64,000 bases of DNA from Catenulispora sp. GP43 (GCF_041260665.1 NZ_JBGCCT010000034.1:1-64000); one strand, 5' to 3'; shown: positions 51,151-60,243, counted from the first letter of the stretch. The notes: a model not told the origin generated them from the sequence alone. A program made the numbers and translations.

Positions 51151-52938
51151 CTACGACTCCTTCTTCCTCGGCTTCGCGGGACTCGGTCGCGGCGGTGTGG
51201 CGTGCGGTAGCGGCGCGAGGGTCGTCGGGGAGAACAGGGCCGGGTGCACCACGCCCGACCGGCCGACCGCGGACGGTCCCGGCGGCGGGAGCAGCGGTTC
51301 GGGCCGAACCGTCGGCGCGGGCCTGGGGAACAGGCCCATCTGCCGGCCCCGCGGTTCGGGACCGCTGCGAGAGAGCATCCGACCGAACGGACCAGATGGC
51401 AGTTCCAGCGGCGTCGGGACGGGCGGAAGCGCGGTGCGCACCGGCGGACCGTGCGGACGGGCCGGACGCTTGGCGCCCGGAGACCCCGATGTCAGCGCTC
51501 GCTGCGGACCGCCGACCAGGCCCGTGCGCGGGGCCGGGCCGTGGGGTCGGGGGTTGCCCGGCGTCCCCAACCCGCTTCCGGAAGTCCCATCGGCGCCCGG
51601 CTGTGTGGCGGTGACGGTTTCTGGCGCGGGACGCCACCCGCCCTGACTACCGCCACCGCCACCGCCACCGGAACCGGGTCGCCACGGTGCGAGCCCCGAC
51701 CCGGGCGTCGGCGGAGCAGGTGGGATCGGGCGCGGAGGCGTCGGGAATAGGCGGTGGCGCATCGCAGCCCCCATGTATGGGGCGACGCCCCCCAGCCCTC
51801 GGTACAGGATCAGGTTCCGGGCCAGTCCTGACATCGGCCCGCCCTGAAGCGGCGAGCGGCCCAGCACGATCCGCTTGATCCAGCCGGGAATCTTCAGCAG
51901 CACCACGAACAGGCACAGGCAAATCAGCAGGTCCAGGAAGGTGCCGCCGTTCGGCAGGCCCATGATCGTGTTGGCCTGCGGATCGAAGAACACCTGTACG
52001 GCCGTGATCAACACCAGCGCCTGCAAGGTCTGCACCGCAATGCACCCGAATACCGCCCGCCACCACAACTTCGCCACGCCCTCCGTCTGCGGAAGCGCAT
52101 GGCACGCGAACGCCAGCGGCGCGCCGGCTGTGAGGACCACCAGGATCGCCGCGCGAATGAGGTAGCCGACCAACAGCGCCGCTCCGAGCACCGCGAGTAC
52201 CAAGCCGATGAGCAGGAAGAACAGGTTCATCGGGCCGGTAGGTAGGAACAGCTTGGCCACGATCAGCGAGGTGAGCATGTTGCCGATGCCGTCGGCGGCC
52301 ACCTTGCCGTCCATCAATGCCGAACTGAGGGCGTTGCCGACCGCGACGATCTGGTTGATCGCCCACAGCGAGGCGTTGGATGCGACCACGCCGATCAGCA
52401 GTCTCGGGAGGACCTGCTTGAGCGAGTAGCGGCTCTGCACCGTCTCGTGGCCCATCACGGTAACCCCGGCGACGAGGACGAACAGCACGTACAGCGTGTT
52501 AGCAGTGATGAGGACGCCGTCCCAGACCTGCGCGATCCGCCCATCAGCGAGATTCGGCGATGAGAGCAGTGTCGCTCCGAGAAGGTGCAGCACCGGGTCG
52601 AGCGCTAGTTTGACCAGCTTGCCGAACCATTCGTCGATCGCCTTCTCGATTTGGCCGGGGATGTCCAGCCACCCTGGATCCGACGGCGCCGGCGCCTCCT
52701 CGCCTGGGACCGGTCCGCTTGGTGCGGGAACACCAGAGTCGGGTGAGAATCCCGGCCCGTAGATCCCCGGCAGTTGCGGCGACGGGCTCGGCGGCGGATT
52801 CGCCGGGGTAGTGACGCCCGGCGGCGCTGGTACCGGCGTCGGATCGGCGACCGCCGGACCAGGGAGTCCGAGCACCAGGAGGACGGCTGCGCCGACCAAG
52901 GCCATACCCCGGCCGACGCAAACCGTACGCTTGAACAC
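51151..52938 (-). CDS. VirB6/TrbL-like polytopic conjugation protein with a Pro-rich tail
   Basis: About 595 aa. GTG 52938, 1 bp after the upstream stop, gives a clean signal peptide (KRTVCVGRGMALVGAAVLLV, then AVADPTP). After a Pro-rich linker, five or six membrane helices (about 140-370) form a TrbL/VirB6 core. The last 190 residues are Pro/Gly-rich, with a run of seven Gly near 415, and are probably disordered. This protein would form the inner-membrane pore of the mating channel. The tail is unusually long and repetitive. Confidence 0.8.
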   Translation of the reverse strand: MFKRTVCVGRGMALVGAAVLLVLGLPGPAVADPTPVPAPPGVTTPANPPPSPSPQLPGIYGPGFSPDSGVPAPSGPVPGEEAPAPSDPGWLDIPGQIEKAIDEWFGKLVKLALDPVLHLLGATLLSSPNLADGRIAQVWDGVLITANTLYVLFVLVAGVTVMGHETVQSRYSLKQVLPRLLIGVVASNASLWAINQIVAVGNALSSALMDGKVAADGIGNMLTSLIVAKLFLPTGPMNLFFLLIGLVLAVLGAALLVGYLIRAAILVVLTAGAPLAFACHALPQTEGVAKLWWRAVFGCIAVQTLQALVLITAVQVFFDPQANTIMGLPNGGTFLDLLICLCLFVVLLKIPGWIKRIVLGRSPLQGGPMSGLARNLILYRGLGGVAPYMGAAMRHRLFPTPPRPIPPAPPTPGSGLAPWRPGSGGGGGGGSQGGWRPAPETVTATQPGADGTSGSGLGTPGNPRPHGPAPRTGLVGGPQRALTSGSPGAKRPARPHGPPVRTALPPVPTPLELPSGPFGRMLSRSGPEPRGRQMGLFPRPAPTVRPEPLLPPPGPSAVGRSGVVHPALFSPTTLAPLPHATPPRPSPAKPRKKES

Positions 52939-52939
52939 G

Positions 52940-53269
52940 TCAGTGCCCGGCCATGCCACACAGCGCGGCGACAAGCGGCACCTTCAACAGCGTCGCGTAG
53001 GACGCGGTGGTCTCCTGCCTCATTGCCTGTCGGTGTGCATCGCTGGCCGGCGTCGCGGTCTTGGCGACTGTTGCGGCGTAGGCCAGCAGCCAGGGGCAAT
53101 GGGACGCGTCTACGGTATCCGTCACCTCCTCCGGGCTCGGAACGGTGATGATATGCGCGGGTGGGACCGGTGCCGGGGTTGCAGCGGCGGCCGGGAACGC
53201 CAGGTATCCGCCGATCAAGCCGCACGAGGCGGCGACAGCAGTGGCGAAACGAATCAAGACAAGGTTCAT
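52940..53269 (-). CDS. Small exported protein of the conjugation operon
   Basis: A 109-aa protein with AAGGAG 6 nt before its ATG. An N-terminal signal sequence (LIRFATAVAASCGLIGGYLA, then AFPAAAATPAP) is followed by a mature part with two Cys (near 58 and 104). It lies between the VirB2-like and VirB6-like genes, a position often taken by accessory channel lipoproteins or small secreted factors. No known domain. Confidence 0.68.
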   Translation of the reverse strand: MNLVLIRFATAVAASCGLIGGYLAFPAAAATPAPVPPAHIITVPSPEEVTDTVDASHCPWLLAYAATVAKTATPASDAHRQAMRQETTASYATLLKVPLVAALCGMAGH

Positions 53270-53333
53270 CGAAGACTCCTTGCTTCAAGAGGTTGAGTAA
53301 GAGGGTTCGGTACAGCCCGATGCTCGAGCCTGG

Positions 53334-53741
53334 TCAGGCGCCGACGATGCCCTGCAGGACCGAAACCAGCGCGGGGGCCAGCACGGCGAGGATGTATCCA
53401 ACGGCTGCGGACTTCAGCGCGCCCTTGGCCTTTTCCACCTCGCCCGGGTCGCCGCCGGCCATCACGTAACGCAGCCCGCCGATCGTGAGGAACAACGTGG
53501 CGACCCCGGCGAGGATCCCCACGATCCAGTCCCGGACGTTCGAGATGACCTGCGGCAGCGTCGCCGCCGCGACCAACTGGGCATGGTCCCCGGCATTAGC
53601 CGCCGGGGAGTGGGTTGCGGAGAACAGCATCAGAATCCCACTGGCCACCAGGACCAGTCCGGCGCGGCGGCGCCGGTAGACAGAGGCAGCTGGTGGGCGG
53701 CGCCGCAAACGATGTCTGTGGTTGACACGGTTGGGGACCAT
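53334..53741 (-). CDS. VirB2/TrbC-like pilin
   Basis: A 135-aa protein with a long basic N-terminus (residues 4-27 rich in Arg/His), then a hydrophobic signal (AGLVLVASGILMLFSATHSP) cut near AANAG. Two mature helices follow (about 68-92 and 110-133) separated by RYVMAGGDPGEVEKAKGALK, the hallmark loop of VirB2/TrbC-type pilins in Gram-positive T4SS. It forms the pilus or channel subunit. Confidence 0.82.
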   Translation of the reverse strand: MVPNRVNHRHRLRRRPPAASVYRRRRAGLVLVASGILMLFSATHSPAANAGDHAQLVAAATLPQVISNVRDWIVGILAGVATLFLTIGGLRYVMAGGDPGEVEKAKGALKSAAVGYILAVLAPALVSVLQGIVGA

Positions 53742-53777
53742 GGCTGGTTGTCCCTTCGAGGAGATGGGGCTGCCGTA

Positions 53778-54629
53778 TCAAGCAGCGAGGCCGCGCACTG
53801 CTGCCTCGGGCCCTGAAATCCGCGTCGGCGCCGTAAAACGGTCTACGCTTCCGCCGACTTCACCCACCTGGCCCCGGCCGTCATCCTCACTGACCAGATC
53901 GGCAGCATCGGTCAGCCAGCCGACCAGGCGGGCCTCGGCCTTGCGCCGCCGCATCCGCAACGCATTCGCCGTCGTCCCGAGCGCCTCGCCAACTTCGATC
54001 AGCGACCGGCCGTCCAGCCGAGTGGTGACGATCAGATCAGCCTCGAACTGCGAGACCACACCCTCGGCGACGGCCCTGGCGACTACCAGGTCGACGTGCC
54101 CGAAGTCCTGCTTCGGCGGCGCCGACGCTGCCGCTTTCGCAGCGCGCACAGAGTTCGCCTCCACGTACGCACAGCGCCGTGCCGAGCGGTACACAGCCCA
54201 GCAGATCCGCGTCATGATCCCCGGCCGATCGATGTCCACGGTCTTGACCGCGTTCAAGAACCCAGCCATCACCTCAGCGGCCAGGTCCTCGGTGTCGGTG
54301 TTCGGGAAGTCGCGCCGGAACTGCTTCAGCGTCCCCAACAGCGCCGGCATCGCGACCCCAGCCGCACCAATCGTCCACTCGTTGCCACAGGTCCGCGCCC
54401 GACGGATTAGCTCGGCCCACACCGCATCTCGCACGGCCACCGGAGTAGCCGCGTCAAGCAGCGCCCTCTTCAGCTCATCCAGGACGATCTGGCGCTGAGG
54501 CAGAGGCGCGCCGAACACGGTCCCGTCGATCGTGGGCGGGTTGGAGGAGACGCACAGGCTGTGGAAAGACTCAGCTACGCCGTCCAGCGCGTTGCGAGTG
54601 ACAGGGCGGTTCGAGATTGCGGTGTTCAC
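53778..54629 (-). CDS. Sigma-70-like regulator of the conjugation operon
   Basis: A 283-aa protein from GTG 54629, with AAAGG 9 nt upstream; a longer open frame upstream looks non-coding. The middle (about 115-165) resembles sigma region 2 (EDLAAEVMAGFLNAVKTVDI). The C-terminal HTH (about 195-245, GRSLIEVGEALGTTANALRM, RRRKAEARL) resembles region 4. It is the first gene of the conjugation operon. It could act as a dedicated sigma factor or a DNA-binding regulator. Confidence 0.65.
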   Translation of the reverse strand: MNTAISNRPVTRNALDGVAESFHSLCVSSNPPTIDGTVFGAPLPQRQIVLDELKRALLDAATPVAVRDAVWAELIRRARTCGNEWTIGAAGVAMPALLGTLKQFRRDFPNTDTEDLAAEVMAGFLNAVKTVDIDRPGIMTRICWAVYRSARRCAYVEANSVRAAKAAASAPPKQDFGHVDLVVARAVAEGVVSQFEADLIVTTRLDGRSLIEVGEALGTTANALRMRRRKAEARLVGWLTDAADLVSEDDGRGQVGEVGGSVDRFTAPTRISGPEAAVRGLAA

Positions 54630-55457
54630 GGTTCGTATGCCTTTCGCAAGAGGCGGGCCGAGTGGTTCGGCCCCTGCCCTTCCAGCTACGACCACCCCCG
54701 TGAAGCGCCGATAACATGAAAGTGAGTTAGTACCCTGTGAAATCGTGGAACCAGGCCACTGCCCTCCGGCCCACGATTACTGGAGCCACTCTCGCAGCTG
54801 GTGATCGTCCGAGACGGCGAAGGCTCGTTCACCTGCGGATTTCACGCTCTCAAGCGCCTGGGACGCCCGTGGCATCTCCGGCTGTCACGCGTGAAATCAG
54901 TTCCGGGATAACTTCACCCAGACAGCCAGCGAGCGCGAAGGGCGCTCGGAGCGCCATCGTCAAATTACCCGTCGATCCCGGCTCTGGATAAGGCCGCCGA
55001 CAGCACGATTTGACTCGGATTTCACACCCGACTCGCGGGATCCACACTGAAGAAGTCTCGAGCTGTGACGACCAGCTCAGCGGGCTTGGTGGGCTGGGCG
55101 GTAGGCGTTGGATTCCATGGCGGTGGATGTTGGCCGAGAGCCCATCAGCCATCGATCTTTGGCATCGAACCCTCGCTGCCGTCCCCCTTCGACGGGGGTC
55201 ACGGGTCGTCTAGCGTGCTAAGTCGGCCGCCGATCGCCAGGCTACCGATCCGCTAACGAATATCCGTACGGCTACAGGAAGGGGCAACGTACAGCCTGGT
55301 GGCCTGCTCGCAACCGTACGTAATCCAACGGCACTCAAATATCACCCACCAGAAGGACCGCCGAGACCGACTCGTTTCTCCCTACCTGACCAGGGCATTC
55401 ATCCGTCAATATTTTTACATCTTAGGTGAATCGTTAGACGGCTTGAGTGAGGACTAA
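54630..55457. other. 830-bp intergenic region, candidate regulatory or origin region
   Basis: No convincing gene. It separates the divergent conjugation operon and integrase module. It contains four copies of GTGAAATC and, further right, several CGTAC motifs (CCGTACGG near 55266; others near 55289 and 55315). The last 60 bp before 55458 are AT-rich (TATTTTTACATCTTAGG) and probably hold a promoter. An oriT, an origin or an operator array would fit this position. Confidence 0.5.
54737..55025. repeat. Four copies of GTGAAATC in alternating orientation
   Basis: Exact 8-mers lie at 54737-54744 (+), 54838-54845 (-), 54891-54898 (+) and 55018-55025 (-). Flanks are partly conserved, with C/T-GTGAAATC-C in two copies. 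Roughly 0.01 copies would be expected by chance in this span. They probably bind a regulator or initiator. Confidence 0.6.
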
Positions 55458-56420
55458 GTGGCAGTCATGGGAGAATCCCCTTCAACTGACATCGGCGCCG
55501 ATATCCGTACCCGACTGAATGCAGTCGGTGGGGTGATCCGAATCGTCGATCCGGATGTCAAAGTCCGTGCGGACTGGCGGCGTGCCTACGGGAGGCTCAT
55601 AGCGGACGACCCGGACTTCGCCAAGTCGGTGGTCTTCTCGGGGTGGCAGAGCGGTGACCTGCTCATCGCGCTCGCACCATCGAAACGTGAGCACCGGCCT
55701 TCGCCTCAGATCCGCTTGAACAACCACGCGGTACGCGTTGGCGAGCGAAGCTGCGCGACGCCGGATTCGACATCACCGTCGCGCCGGGCACTGCGTGTGC
55801 TGAAGGCGTTGGCCAAGGAGGCGAAGCAGCGTGGGCACCAGGTGATCCCGGCGAAGAACGTCGCCGGCAAGCCAGGCGAGATCTGTATCGCCGTTGATGG
55901 GCGCGAGTTCGTCCTGGCATTGGTCGCAAGCGGTGACCAGTTGAGGTTCTGGCTGGTTAGTCACCGCTTCGGCCGTCGGGCCTGGGGTGATGGCAAGCGG
56001 CATCGGATCGAGCAGAAGCTCGGCAAACTCCTCGACGAACTGGAGTATCGCGCCGACGAGGCCCGTCTTTGCCAGGAAGCACGCGAACGAGAAGACGCCC
56101 AGCGACGCGCTGCGCTACAGCCGTTCCTGGAACGTGCCCGCGCTGAGTTCGAGCGGGACCAGCGCAACAAGGCGATGCGCGAGTTGGCTGAGCAATGGCG
56201 GGTCGCCTCCGACCTGCGTGCTCTGTGCGACAGCGCTCGCGACAGTGCCACACAGGGCCAACTCCCGCCGGCCGCCACGGCCTTTGCGGAGTGGGTCCAA
56301 GACAACTCCGAGTGGATTGAAACCCTAAACGGTTCCCCGAAGCTTCCCTCCATTCCCGAGCCGACCATCGACGACCTCACCCCCTACCTGGCCGCATACG
56401 AAGAAATGAGAACGCTGTGA
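55458..56420 (+). CDS. Hypothetical coiled-coil protein paired with the integrase
   Basis: A 320-aa protein from GTG 55458, with GAGGA 4 nt upstream. The N-terminal domain (about 10-190) is mixed alpha/beta (VIRIVDPDVKVRADWRRAYG). A charged coiled coil spans about 195-255 (ADEARLCQEAREREDAQRRA), and a conserved-looking C-terminus follows (FAEWVQDNSEWIETLNGSPK). Proteins of this plan occur in actinomycete elements next to integrases. It overlaps the integrase start by 4 bp. Function unknown. Confidence 0.65.
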   Translation: MAVMGESPSTDIGADIRTRLNAVGGVIRIVDPDVKVRADWRRAYGRLIADDPDFAKSVVFSGWQSGDLLIALAPSKREHRPSPQIRLNNHAVRVGERSCATPDSTSPSRRALRVLKALAKEAKQRGHQVIPAKNVAGKPGEICIAVDGREFVLALVASGDQLRFWLVSHRFGRRAWGDGKRHRIEQKLGKLLDELEYRADEARLCQEAREREDAQRRAALQPFLERARAEFERDQRNKAMRELAEQWRVASDLRALCDSARDSATQGQLPPAATAFAEWVQDNSEWIETLNGSPKLPSIPEPTIDDLTPYLAAYEEMRTL

Positions 56421-57646
56421 CAAGCCTGACCATGAGCTCCGCCGGATCAGACGAGAATTTGTCTGGCCAGATGCTGTTCCGCGACTATGTGGAACGCACC
56501 TGGCTACCGGGCCACGTCGTGGAAGCCATCACCCGCCAGGGCTACACGTACGCCATGTACCGGCACATCATGCCTGTATTCGGCGGCATCCGCCTGGCCG
56601 ACATCACCAAGCCGATGATCCGCCAATGGGTAGCCGACCTCATCGCCAACGGCGCACAGCCGCCGACGATCAACGACCTGAGGATGCTGCTCAGCGCTGT
56701 GTTCACTACAGCGCTCGAGGACGGCCTCGTCGACGTCCATCCCTGCAAAGGCGTAAAGGTGCCCCACGTGCCTAGTCAGCCCCGGCGCATCGTCACTCCG
56801 GAAGAGTTCGACCGCATCTGTCGTGGTATCCATAATCCGGAGATGCAGCTCCTCGTGGAGACCGCCGTGGAGACCGGCCTGCGCTGGGGGGAGCTCACCG
56901 AGCTGCGCGTCTCAGACCTGACCCCGAAGACCCGGATGCTCACCGTCAGCCGCGCGGTCGTCTGGCTCGCGCGCGATTTCCACCCAACCGGCGGCCATTT
57001 CCTCGTCAAGCCCTACCCCAAAGGCAAGCACTACCGGCGCTTCAAACTCAGCGAGGAGATCACCAAGCAGCTGCTCGCCCACATCAAGGCCCTGGGGCTA
57101 CGCCCCAACGACCTGATCTTCGCCATCCGCAAATCAACGCTGGCCAAGTCACGCCCGCAGCGCCCCGACCCGGCCAGCCTCGGCCTGAGCGACCCCGCGC
57201 TCAACGGCCACCGGCACTGGCACGGCACCACCACCTGCTACGCGAACGGCTGCCGCTGCCAGCACTGCCGCAACGCCTGCGCCGACTACCGCGCCGAACG
57301 ACGCCGCCAAGGCAAAGACCACCCCCGCAGCCCACGCAAACTCGACACCGACGGCCACATCCCCAACCGCTGGTTCCGCAGCGAAATCTGGCTCCGTGCC
57401 ATCGAGGACGCCGACCTCGGCTTCCACGTCCGCATCCACGACCTACGCCACGCCCACGCCTCCTGGCTACTCGCCGGCGGCGCAAGCCTGCAAGCCGTGA
57501 AAGAACGCCTCGGCCACACCGACATCGCCACCACCGCCAGATACCTACACACCCTGCCCGACACCGACCAGACCGCCCTGGACGCACTCGACAAGATCCG
57601 CCGACCCAAACTCCCCCGAGACCTCGGTGCGCTCGGTCAACGCTGA
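56417..57646 (+). CDS. Tyrosine integrase with an inserted Cys/His motif
   Basis: A 409-aa phage-type integrase. A SAM-like N-terminal core-binding domain lies at about 20-110. The catalytic domain holds R156 (GLRWGEL), HDLRHAHASWLL (H341, R344), GHTD (H367) and Y376 (ARYLHT). Between the core strands, residues about 265-300 carry an extra segment HGTTTCYANGCRCQHCR, a likely zinc-binding motif seen by itself in actinophage proteins. The rest is of normal length. It probably mediates integration of the element. No tRNA gene or att repeat was identified nearby. Confidence 0.9.
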   Translation: MTSLTMSSAGSDENLSGQMLFRDYVERTWLPGHVVEAITRQGYTYAMYRHIMPVFGGIRLADITKPMIRQWVADLIANGAQPPTINDLRMLLSAVFTTALEDGLVDVHPCKGVKVPHVPSQPRRIVTPEEFDRICRGIHNPEMQLLVETAVETGLRWGELTELRVSDLTPKTRMLTVSRAVVWLARDFHPTGGHFLVKPYPKGKHYRRFKLSEEITKQLLAHIKALGLRPNDLIFAIRKSTLAKSRPQRPDPASLGLSDPALNGHRHWHGTTTCYANGCRCQHCRNACADYRAERRRQGKDHPRSPRKLDTDGHIPNRWFRSEIWLRAIEDADLGFHVRIHDLRHAHASWLLAGGASLQAVKERLGHTDIATTARYLHTLPDTDQTALDALDKIRRPKLPRDLGALGQR

Positions 57647-57658
57647 GGCATAAACAGA

Positions 57659-57850
57659 TCATTGGACCAGTGCCGAGTCCTTCTTTCCGTCCTCCCAGGC
57701 GGCATCAACATAGGTCGGCACGCCACGAGGCGTCCGGCGAAGGGTGATACGGCCCGTGACTTCTTGGGCGAGGCGCTGACCAGCGACGAGGACGTCGACT
57801 GCCTGATCGCGGGCTTCGGCAGGCAGCCAGGAGGCTCGCAGTAGCGCCAA
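57659..57850 (-). pseudogene. Possible 5'-truncated gene remnant beside the integrase
   Basis: A frame with coding-like composition reads LLALLRASWLPAEARDQAVD, then ITLRRTPRGVPTYVDAAWED to a stop at 57659. Only TTG 57850 is available as a start, without a ribosome site, and the frame is closed by TAA about 28 bp upstream. It may be the 3' end of a gene cut by integration. A small TTG-started gene is the alternative. Confidence 0.33.
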
Positions 57851-57897
57851 CAGCGGATCGACCCCGCGGGTACCCTTTTAGGTAGCTTGTGCCGATA

Positions 57898-58647
57898 TTA
57901 TCGGTTCTTGCGGCGCGACGCCTGGCCGGATTTGCGGCGTTGCTTGCGGGCCTTCTCAGAGCGGTCTGCGTGATCTCGCCGTCCCGGCGGCGACTGAAGA
58001 AGCCTCACCAAGGCGTTCCTAGCAGCCTGATCGTCATCCAGGAGGTAGGGCGGGCTCGGCCTCAGTGCCGCCTGTGGTTTCGCGAGTTCTTCTGCGAGCG
58101 CATCGAGTAGTTCGGAGCCGTCTGTATAGGCGATGAGTTCGACGGGCTGGCCGAACTGGATCTCCTGGCCCTGATTGGTCATCTGATAGCTGTAGTCCTT
58201 GAACCCGGCTACGCCTGCAGTCTCTCCTCGCGCCAGACCCTTGGGAAGGGTCGTCTTACTCGCCCGGGCATCCTGCGTACGTCGGGCGTTGGGTGAAGCA
58301 AGGTGGGGACACAAAATGGCGCTGTAGAGCATGCATGCCCGGTGGCCGGGCCCTTCGTGGGCTGGCGCCAGGTTGATCCACGGCAGGCCGGTTTCCAGTG
58401 CCTGGGCTATGGTATCGGCCATATCGTCGTGGACGACGCGCCACACCGGACCCCGCTTCATTGGCAGCCCGCAAACACTGCATCGGCGCTCGACGAGACA
58501 GATGAGCGTCCGGATGCTGCTCAGCGACGCGAATAGTGGCTGGCCGTCCTCCCACGGAGTGATCGCGGGAATCGGGTAGCCGCGGGCATCGCGTGGCCGG
58601 GCCGCGACGGCAGCGGGCATAGGAATGCTGTCTGGACGACTGGTCAT
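57898..58647 (-). CDS. Hypothetical Cys-containing protein of the defence-like region
   Basis: A 249-aa protein. Cys pairs occur in CLVERRCSVCGLPM (near 50-63) and GHRACMLYSAILCPHL (near 101-116), consistent with a zinc site. The N-terminus DARGYPIPAITPWEDGQPLF is reminiscent of unnamed actinophage proteins. The C-terminus is very basic (about 225-249, KARKQRRKSGQASRRKNR) and may bind nucleic acid. It lies 36 bp downstream of the GHKL ATPase gene and is probably co-transcribed with it. Confidence 0.62.
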   Translation of the reverse strand: MTSRPDSIPMPAAVAARPRDARGYPIPAITPWEDGQPLFASLSSIRTLICLVERRCSVCGLPMKRGPVWRVVHDDMADTIAQALETGLPWINLAPAHEGPGHRACMLYSAILCPHLASPNARRTQDARASKTTLPKGLARGETAGVAGFKDYSYQMTNQGQEIQFGQPVELIAYTDGSELLDALAEELAKPQAALRPSPPYLLDDDQAARNALVRLLQSPPGRRDHADRSEKARKQRRKSGQASRRKNR

Positions 58648-58683
58648 CGCAGGCCGCTATTCGAGGGAAGCAGTTGAGACATG

Positions 58684-60090
58684 TCAGGCCCTCGTGTGGG
58701 TCAGGCCGGCGGCGGCGACGACGCCAAGCAGTCGGGTGAGTTCCTCTTCAAACTCACTGGTTTCGTCGAAGGTACCGGTCAAGGCTCGCCCAAGTTCACG
58801 AAGGAGGATGCCGGCGTAGCGGTCGAGGTTGTGCAACAGATCTCGTCGCAGGATGACGCGCCGCTCTTGCGGATCCCAGAGTCCGAGGATGGGCTGACCA
58901 CCCTCATCGAGTCGCATTGTCTCGGAGATGACAATATCGATGCCGGTACCGCGAAGGTTGGTTTTGGCGAGGGAGACGATAGGGCTGGTCATGTCGAAGA
59001 CGGCGCGTTCGACTGGGTTGAGTTCGGCGGGATCGACGATGACGAAGACCAGGCTGTCGTTGAACTCTTGGCGGTACGCTTCCAGGTCGATCATCGGGCG
59101 GCCGTCGAGGTCGGTGGTGCTGCCGAGGGAGCGGGCGATGTCGTCGGGGACCACAACCGGCCGGTAGCCATCGTCAATCGCATGCCGCAGAGCCTGGTTA
59201 TCGCCATGCTGGATCCAGGGGGTGATGAACACCACCTTCTCGTTGGTCTGCAGGACCCGGCAGGCGTGTAACGCGACGTCGCGCCAGGATAGTTCGTCGT
59301 GCATGGTGCCGCTGGTGTACTGGCCGAGGTCGTCGGTGAGGGGCCCGGCGACCTGGCTGGATCGGCAGGCGGTCAGGATCTTCTTGACCTGGGCGGAGTA
59401 GGCGCCGCGGCCGACGTTGCTGCGCTCCCGGTTGAGTGCCCGCTCCAGTTCGGCGGACAGGCGGGTGATGTTGTAGGAGAACAGGAAGTTCGGCTCAGTG
59501 GCCACCATGAGGCCTTTGACGTAGATCCTGGCTTCGTCGGCACCTGCCCGGCGAGTGAGCACGTCCCCGAGCCTGGTCTGTTCCAGAGGTGTGTCGCCGC
59601 TGTAGCGAAGAAAGAACCCCTTGGCGATGGCCACGTCGTCGTCGCTGACGCCGCTCAGACAGATGTCGGTGCCAGCCAGGTGGGGGTCGGCGGGTGGTGT
59701 GACCAAGGCATGAAGGGTGATGACGTCGGGAAAGCCGCTCTTGGCGCGCATGCCGGTGGTGATGTCTCCGTGGCCGGAACGGATATTCACGATGATCTGG
59801 TTGCGGTCGAAGACCGCCAGGGCATCCTTGAGGCCGACGCCGAACTTCCCAATAACGTCCTGATGCTGGTGTTTTTCAGGGTTCTCGTTCTGGGTCAGGT
59901 GTTCGTAGCGGATGCCTCGGCCGAAGTCGCGTATGTGCCAGTCGCCTCGGCCGTCCTTGACGATCTGCGGCTCGGCGGTGCCGGTGATGACGTGCTCGTC
60001 GAGTGCGTTGGCGATAAGCTCGCGGATCGCGAACGCGACCTGCCAGTGTTCGAGCACCTCGCCGATGTTCAGATCGAACGCCTGCTCCAT
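58684..60090 (-). CDS. GHKL-type ATPase (Hsp90/MORC-like fold)
   Basis: A 468-aa protein from ATG 60090 (MEQAFDLNIGEVLEHWQ), with GGAGG about 11 nt upstream. The Bergerat ATP site is complete: the N box RELIANALDE (24-32), G1 RDFGRGI (54-60) and G2 GKFGVGLKDAL (81-91). The C-terminal part ends with LLRELGRALTGTFDETSEFE, which looks like a degenerate HExxH metalloprotease helix. GHKL ATPases of this kind occur in prokaryotic restriction-like and defence loci. It lies about 150 bp downstream of the nuclease gene, with a small Cys-containing protein after it. Confidence 0.8.
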   Translation of the reverse strand: MEQAFDLNIGEVLEHWQVAFAIRELIANALDEHVITGTAEPQIVKDGRGDWHIRDFGRGIRYEHLTQNENPEKHQHQDVIGKFGVGLKDALAVFDRNQIIVNIRSGHGDITTGMRAKSGFPDVITLHALVTPPADPHLAGTDICLSGVSDDDVAIAKGFFLRYSGDTPLEQTRLGDVLTRRAGADEARIYVKGLMVATEPNFLFSYNITRLSAELERALNRERSNVGRGAYSAQVKKILTACRSSQVAGPLTDDLGQYTSGTMHDELSWRDVALHACRVLQTNEKVVFITPWIQHGDNQALRHAIDDGYRPVVVPDDIARSLGSTTDLDGRPMIDLEAYRQEFNDSLVFVIVDPAELNPVERAVFDMTSPIVSLAKTNLRGTGIDIVISETMRLDEGGQPILGLWDPQERRVILRRDLLHNLDRYAGILLRELGRALTGTFDETSEFEEELTRLLGVVAAAGLTHTRA

Positions 60091-60243
60091 GTCCGTTAAC
60101 CCCCTCCGGCATCGGATCTCTGTCTGATCCAACCATCAACGGTCGGTTGTAAGTGACAGAACCCTGAAACAGTGTCTTGAACGGAGGTTCAGTCGTTACA
60201 GGGGAACGGCAGGTCCGGGATACGGGTCTCGCAGGCATACTCG

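Noticed and set aside
54741-54905. Short plus-strand frame in the intergenic region (VIVRDGEGSFTCGFHALKRL)
   Set aside because: No start with a ribosome site and no recognisable relative; two of the GTGAAATC sites lie in it, which suits regulatory DNA better.
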